This document shows positions 62,501 through 64,000 of a DNA stretch of 64,000 nucleotides, piece after piece (the first letter of the stretch is position 1; every line of letters starts with the position of its first letter). This DNA is from DATILL01 sp035476575 (GTDB taxonomy: Bacteria > Actinomycetota > Actinomycetes > Mycobacteriales > JACQDL01). The notes below the pieces were generated by a model. The model ran no database searches, had not been told where the DNA came from, and saw nothing but the letters and a program-made list of their open reading frames with translations. Position numbers and translations under genes: made by a program. The stretch spans positions 48,103 through 112,102 of the forward strand of contig DATILL010000123.1 in the NCBI GenBank assembly GCA_035476575.1, written 5' to 3'.

Positions 62501-63952
62501 GGCCGGGATGCCGTCACGCAGCGTGCTGCGCCGCTCCTGGTGCCGCTCGGCCAGCAGCCGGCGCAGCTCGGCGATCCGCGCCTCGGCCTGCTCGTAGTCG
62601 GTGCCGACCAGCCGGGTGCAGACCTGGTCGGCGTCGGCCGGCCGGGTGTGAGGCAGCCAGCTGGCCCACTCCCAGTCGGCGGCCTCGTCCCGCCCGGTGA
62701 GCAACACCAGGCCGACCGAGTCCGGGTCGTGCAGGGTGCCGAGCTGGGCCAGCAGCGCCCGGGCGGCCGGCATCAGCGCGGCCCGCGGGCCGGCCACGCC
62801 GAGCACCCCCGCATCGGCCAGGTCCACCGCCAGCGGCACCAGGTGCACGGTCGGCACCGGGTGCTCGCCCGCCCGCCCGCGCAGGTGCACCCGCAGCGGC
62901 CGGTCCACCAGGCCGAGGCGCAGCCGCAGGAAGTCCTCGTCGGCCGGGCGACGCTCCCACAGCCGCGCGGTCGGCGCCAGCGCGGCGCGCAGCAGCGCGG
63001 CCGGGTCCGGCAGCGCGGCCCGCTCGGCGCGTTCCTCGGCGACCGCGAGCGCAGCCAGCCGGGAGTCCAGCGCGGCGACCGCAGCGTCGTACTCGTTCTT
63101 CTTCGCGACGTAGTCCTTGCGGCCGCTGCGTCGGTCACCGAGGACGTTGGCGAGCATCATCAGCGGGGACAGCCCGAGGAAGACCAGGAACATCCGGTTG
63201 CCGTCCATCGCGACGAACAGGATCGCTGCCAGGACCAGCGGGGCCAGCACGCCGGCCAGCGGCAGCCGGAAGGCGCGCGGCCGCTCCGGCTCGGTCGGCA
63301 CCGCGACCTCGGGCACCGTGGCCGGCACCGCGATCCGGGGCGGTCGGTTGACGACCGCCCCGGCCACGATCGGGGCGGCGGGCGCCGGGCGGCGCAGCTC
63401 CAGCACGGTCTCCCCGACGCCGACCGCGTCGCCGGGCACCAGCAGACCGTCGCCGACCATCCGGTAACCCCGCAGCCGCACCCCGTTGCGGGAGCCGGCG
63501 TCGACCAGCCGAACACCGTCCACATCGGACATCTCCGGGTCCGGCGCGGTGACGGTGGCGTGCGTCCGGCTGACCTCCTCGTCGTCCAGGGTGAGGTCGC
63601 AGCGCGGGTCCCGGCCGACGGACAGCGTGCGGCCGAGCCGGAGACCGGCGATGGAGCCGGCGGCGAGCCCGCCGACCACGGCCAGCTCCAGCCCCTCCGC
63701 GGCGATCGCGGACCGGTCGCGCAGCGGCCGGCCCAGCGCCACCACGGCACCGGCGACGAAGCCGGCTTCACGGACCGGGGTCCGGTCGGCCACCACCCGC
63801 CCGTCCAGGTGCAGCGGACCGGCGGTAGGCGCCAGCCCGGCCAGTCCGGCCAGCGCCGTACGCACCGAGGAGACCGGATCACCCGGCGCCGCGGTGACGG
63901 TCACCGCGGACCGGCTGCCGGCCGCGTCGACCAGCACCAGCTCGAGCTCCAT
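59570..63952 (-). CDS. FHA-domain FtsK/SpoIIIE ATPase, EccC/EssC type
   Basis: 1,460 residues; ATG 63952 with GGAGG upstream. The N-terminal ubiquitin-like region (about 1-75) is followed by an FHA domain (about 95-185: TLSVGRDPRCDLTLDDEEVS, then RTHATV and GSRNGVRLRG), a membrane hairpin (about 232-270) and three FtsK-type ATPase modules. The first has the full Walker A GTSGAGKSELLQTL near 652-665 and Walker B LVIVVDEFAALVEEIP. The others have GAVRSGRSTALR and GPPRSGRSTALLAV. This is the motor of type VII secretion. No WXG100 or EccB/D genes are in the window, and the upstream side is cut off. Confidence 0.87.
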   Translation of the reverse strand: MELELVLVDAAGSRSAVTVTAAPGDPVSSVRTALAGLAGLAPTAGPLHLDGRVVADRTPVREAGFVAGAVVALGRPLRDRSAIAAEGLELAVVGGLAAGSIAGLRLGRTLSVGRDPRCDLTLDDEEVSRTHATVTAPDPEMSDVDGVRLVDAGSRNGVRLRGYRMVGDGLLVPGDAVGVGETVLELRRPAPAAPIVAGAVVNRPPRIAVPATVPEVAVPTEPERPRAFRLPLAGVLAPLVLAAILFVAMDGNRMFLVFLGLSPLMMLANVLGDRRSGRKDYVAKKNEYDAAVAALDSRLAALAVAEERAERAALPDPAALLRAALAPTARLWERRPADEDFLRLRLGLVDRPLRVHLRGRAGEHPVPTVHLVPLAVDLADAGVLGVAGPRAALMPAARALLAQLGTLHDPDSVGLVLLTGRDEAADWEWASWLPHTRPADADQVCTRLVGTDYEQAEARIAELRRLLAERHQERRSTLRDGIPAGRRYVLVLDGARRLRELRGLADLLRDGPAVGVYAVCLDADEASLPDECRATAVAGPRSTTRWRVRLPGAEPVADVLADGLAATAADRLGRALAPLRLLGATGAGGGLPDSVRYLDLLGLPGGTAPTPADVLARWAAAPGARSTTALLGAGRDGPVTVDLRRDGPHALVAGTSGAGKSELLQTLVSSLALGNAPDALNVVLVDYKGGSAFAACQDLPHCVGMVTDLDGHLVRRALASLSAELRRREAILAEAGAKDIEDYWARTGGRLPRLVIVVDEFAALVEEIPEFVPGVVGIGMRGRSLGVHVVLATQRPAGVVSAEMRANLNLRIGLRVTSTAESSDVVDAPDAARISTRHPGRAYLRTGHQELTAFQAARVGWPRAELVVDQPVRAVPRRVAELGRPPARPAGPADDGAETDLAVLVGAIRQAAAETGAATPPSPWLPPLRETVGTAELSPVRTGSPVAVRLGVVDRPDRQAQETFVLDLERTGPLAVAGAVRSGRSTALRTLGAGLAAAAGPADVHLYALDCGNRALAGLAALPHCGAVVDGADTARVDRLLALLDAEVGRRQRLLGAGGYASLAEHRAAVGPQGRLPHVVLLVDRWEAFWSRYADVDAGLLVDRVEGLLRRGPAVGVTVVLSTDRTGFTHRVSSALAARLVLRQADREDAAVFGINPRTMPAAMPPGRAVWAATGEEMQVALLDPTGDEATGTAEAAAVERLAAALHRRWDGVPAEQLPRRVDPLPDRVTPAEAEALRVDDRPTAAGTCTVGVGGDHLAPLDVDLLDSGGTFVVAGPPRSGRSTALLAVAASLAGRKSGELPVVVLAPRPSPLRALAGEPGIRQVLTGTDVAAELDEVLAEIGGPVCLVVDDGELLGDGPAGTRLERFVRQARDDGSVLVAAATTEDLLLARYRGWLAAARRSRSGLLLDPRSHVDGEVFDLRLPRSTAGGWPAGRGLLVLRGAAVPVQVPAAEDSSVPS

Positions 63953-64000
63953 CGCGCACCTCCACAGGAGACCGACGGCGCGCCGGACCCGTCATCCCGG

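Overview
The window is very GC-rich and carries mshC (mycothiol synthesis), an F420-type LLM oxidoreductase and many leaderless promoters, so it comes from an actinobacterium. The gene content would suit Micromonosporaceae or a near relative, but that placement is an inference from gene content only.

Bases 1-37 kb are mostly intact chromosomal genes. They include metH (partial), a PAC2 protein, a DUF427 protein, mshC, the SCO1664-type kinase / DUF3090 / phosphomutase trio, uppP, an LLM oxidoreductase, an aldo/keto reductase, an acetate transporter, a YdbS/YdbT-like PH pair, a sucrase/ferredoxin-like gene with a 20-bp palindromic operator, an xdhC-nucleotidyltransferase-coxG operon, a DUF222-HNH gene, recD2, fdhD, two peptidases and tRNA-Leu(GAG). 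The metH to uppP order resembles the Rv2124c-Rv2136c neighbourhood of Mycobacterium, but here a six-gene operon resembling a chromosomal type IV secretion apparatus (5.9-12.9 kb) lies inside it.

The most unusual locus is at 29.6-33.3 kb. One reading frame encodes SEFIR, CHAT protease, STAND NTPase and TPR repeats, the layout of a bacterial immune-type effector and sensor. It is cut by a single in-frame TAG where CHAT relatives usually have Tyr. The TPR units are near-identical 144-bp repeats.

From about 37 to 52.5 kb the DNA is accessory and decaying. It holds an AbrB-like gene beside the tRNA, an ArsR/SRPBCC pair with a frame anomaly, a sugar-phosphate isomerase with an in-frame stop, a complete IS66 element, a HEPN/Toprim gene and a TPR regulator both truncated at a transposase fragment, remnants of GNAT, YCII, MmyB-like, MMPL and TPR genes, two aldo/keto reductases with frameshifts and a broken IS481 element.

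From 52.5 kb to the end a reverse-strand operon encodes an FHA-FtsK/EccC-type ATPase, a double-kinase-domain Ser/Thr kinase, MoxR, DUF58 and a TgpA-like protein without the transglutaminase cysteine. The first gene suggests a type VII-like secretion or cell-envelope locus that continues beyond the window.
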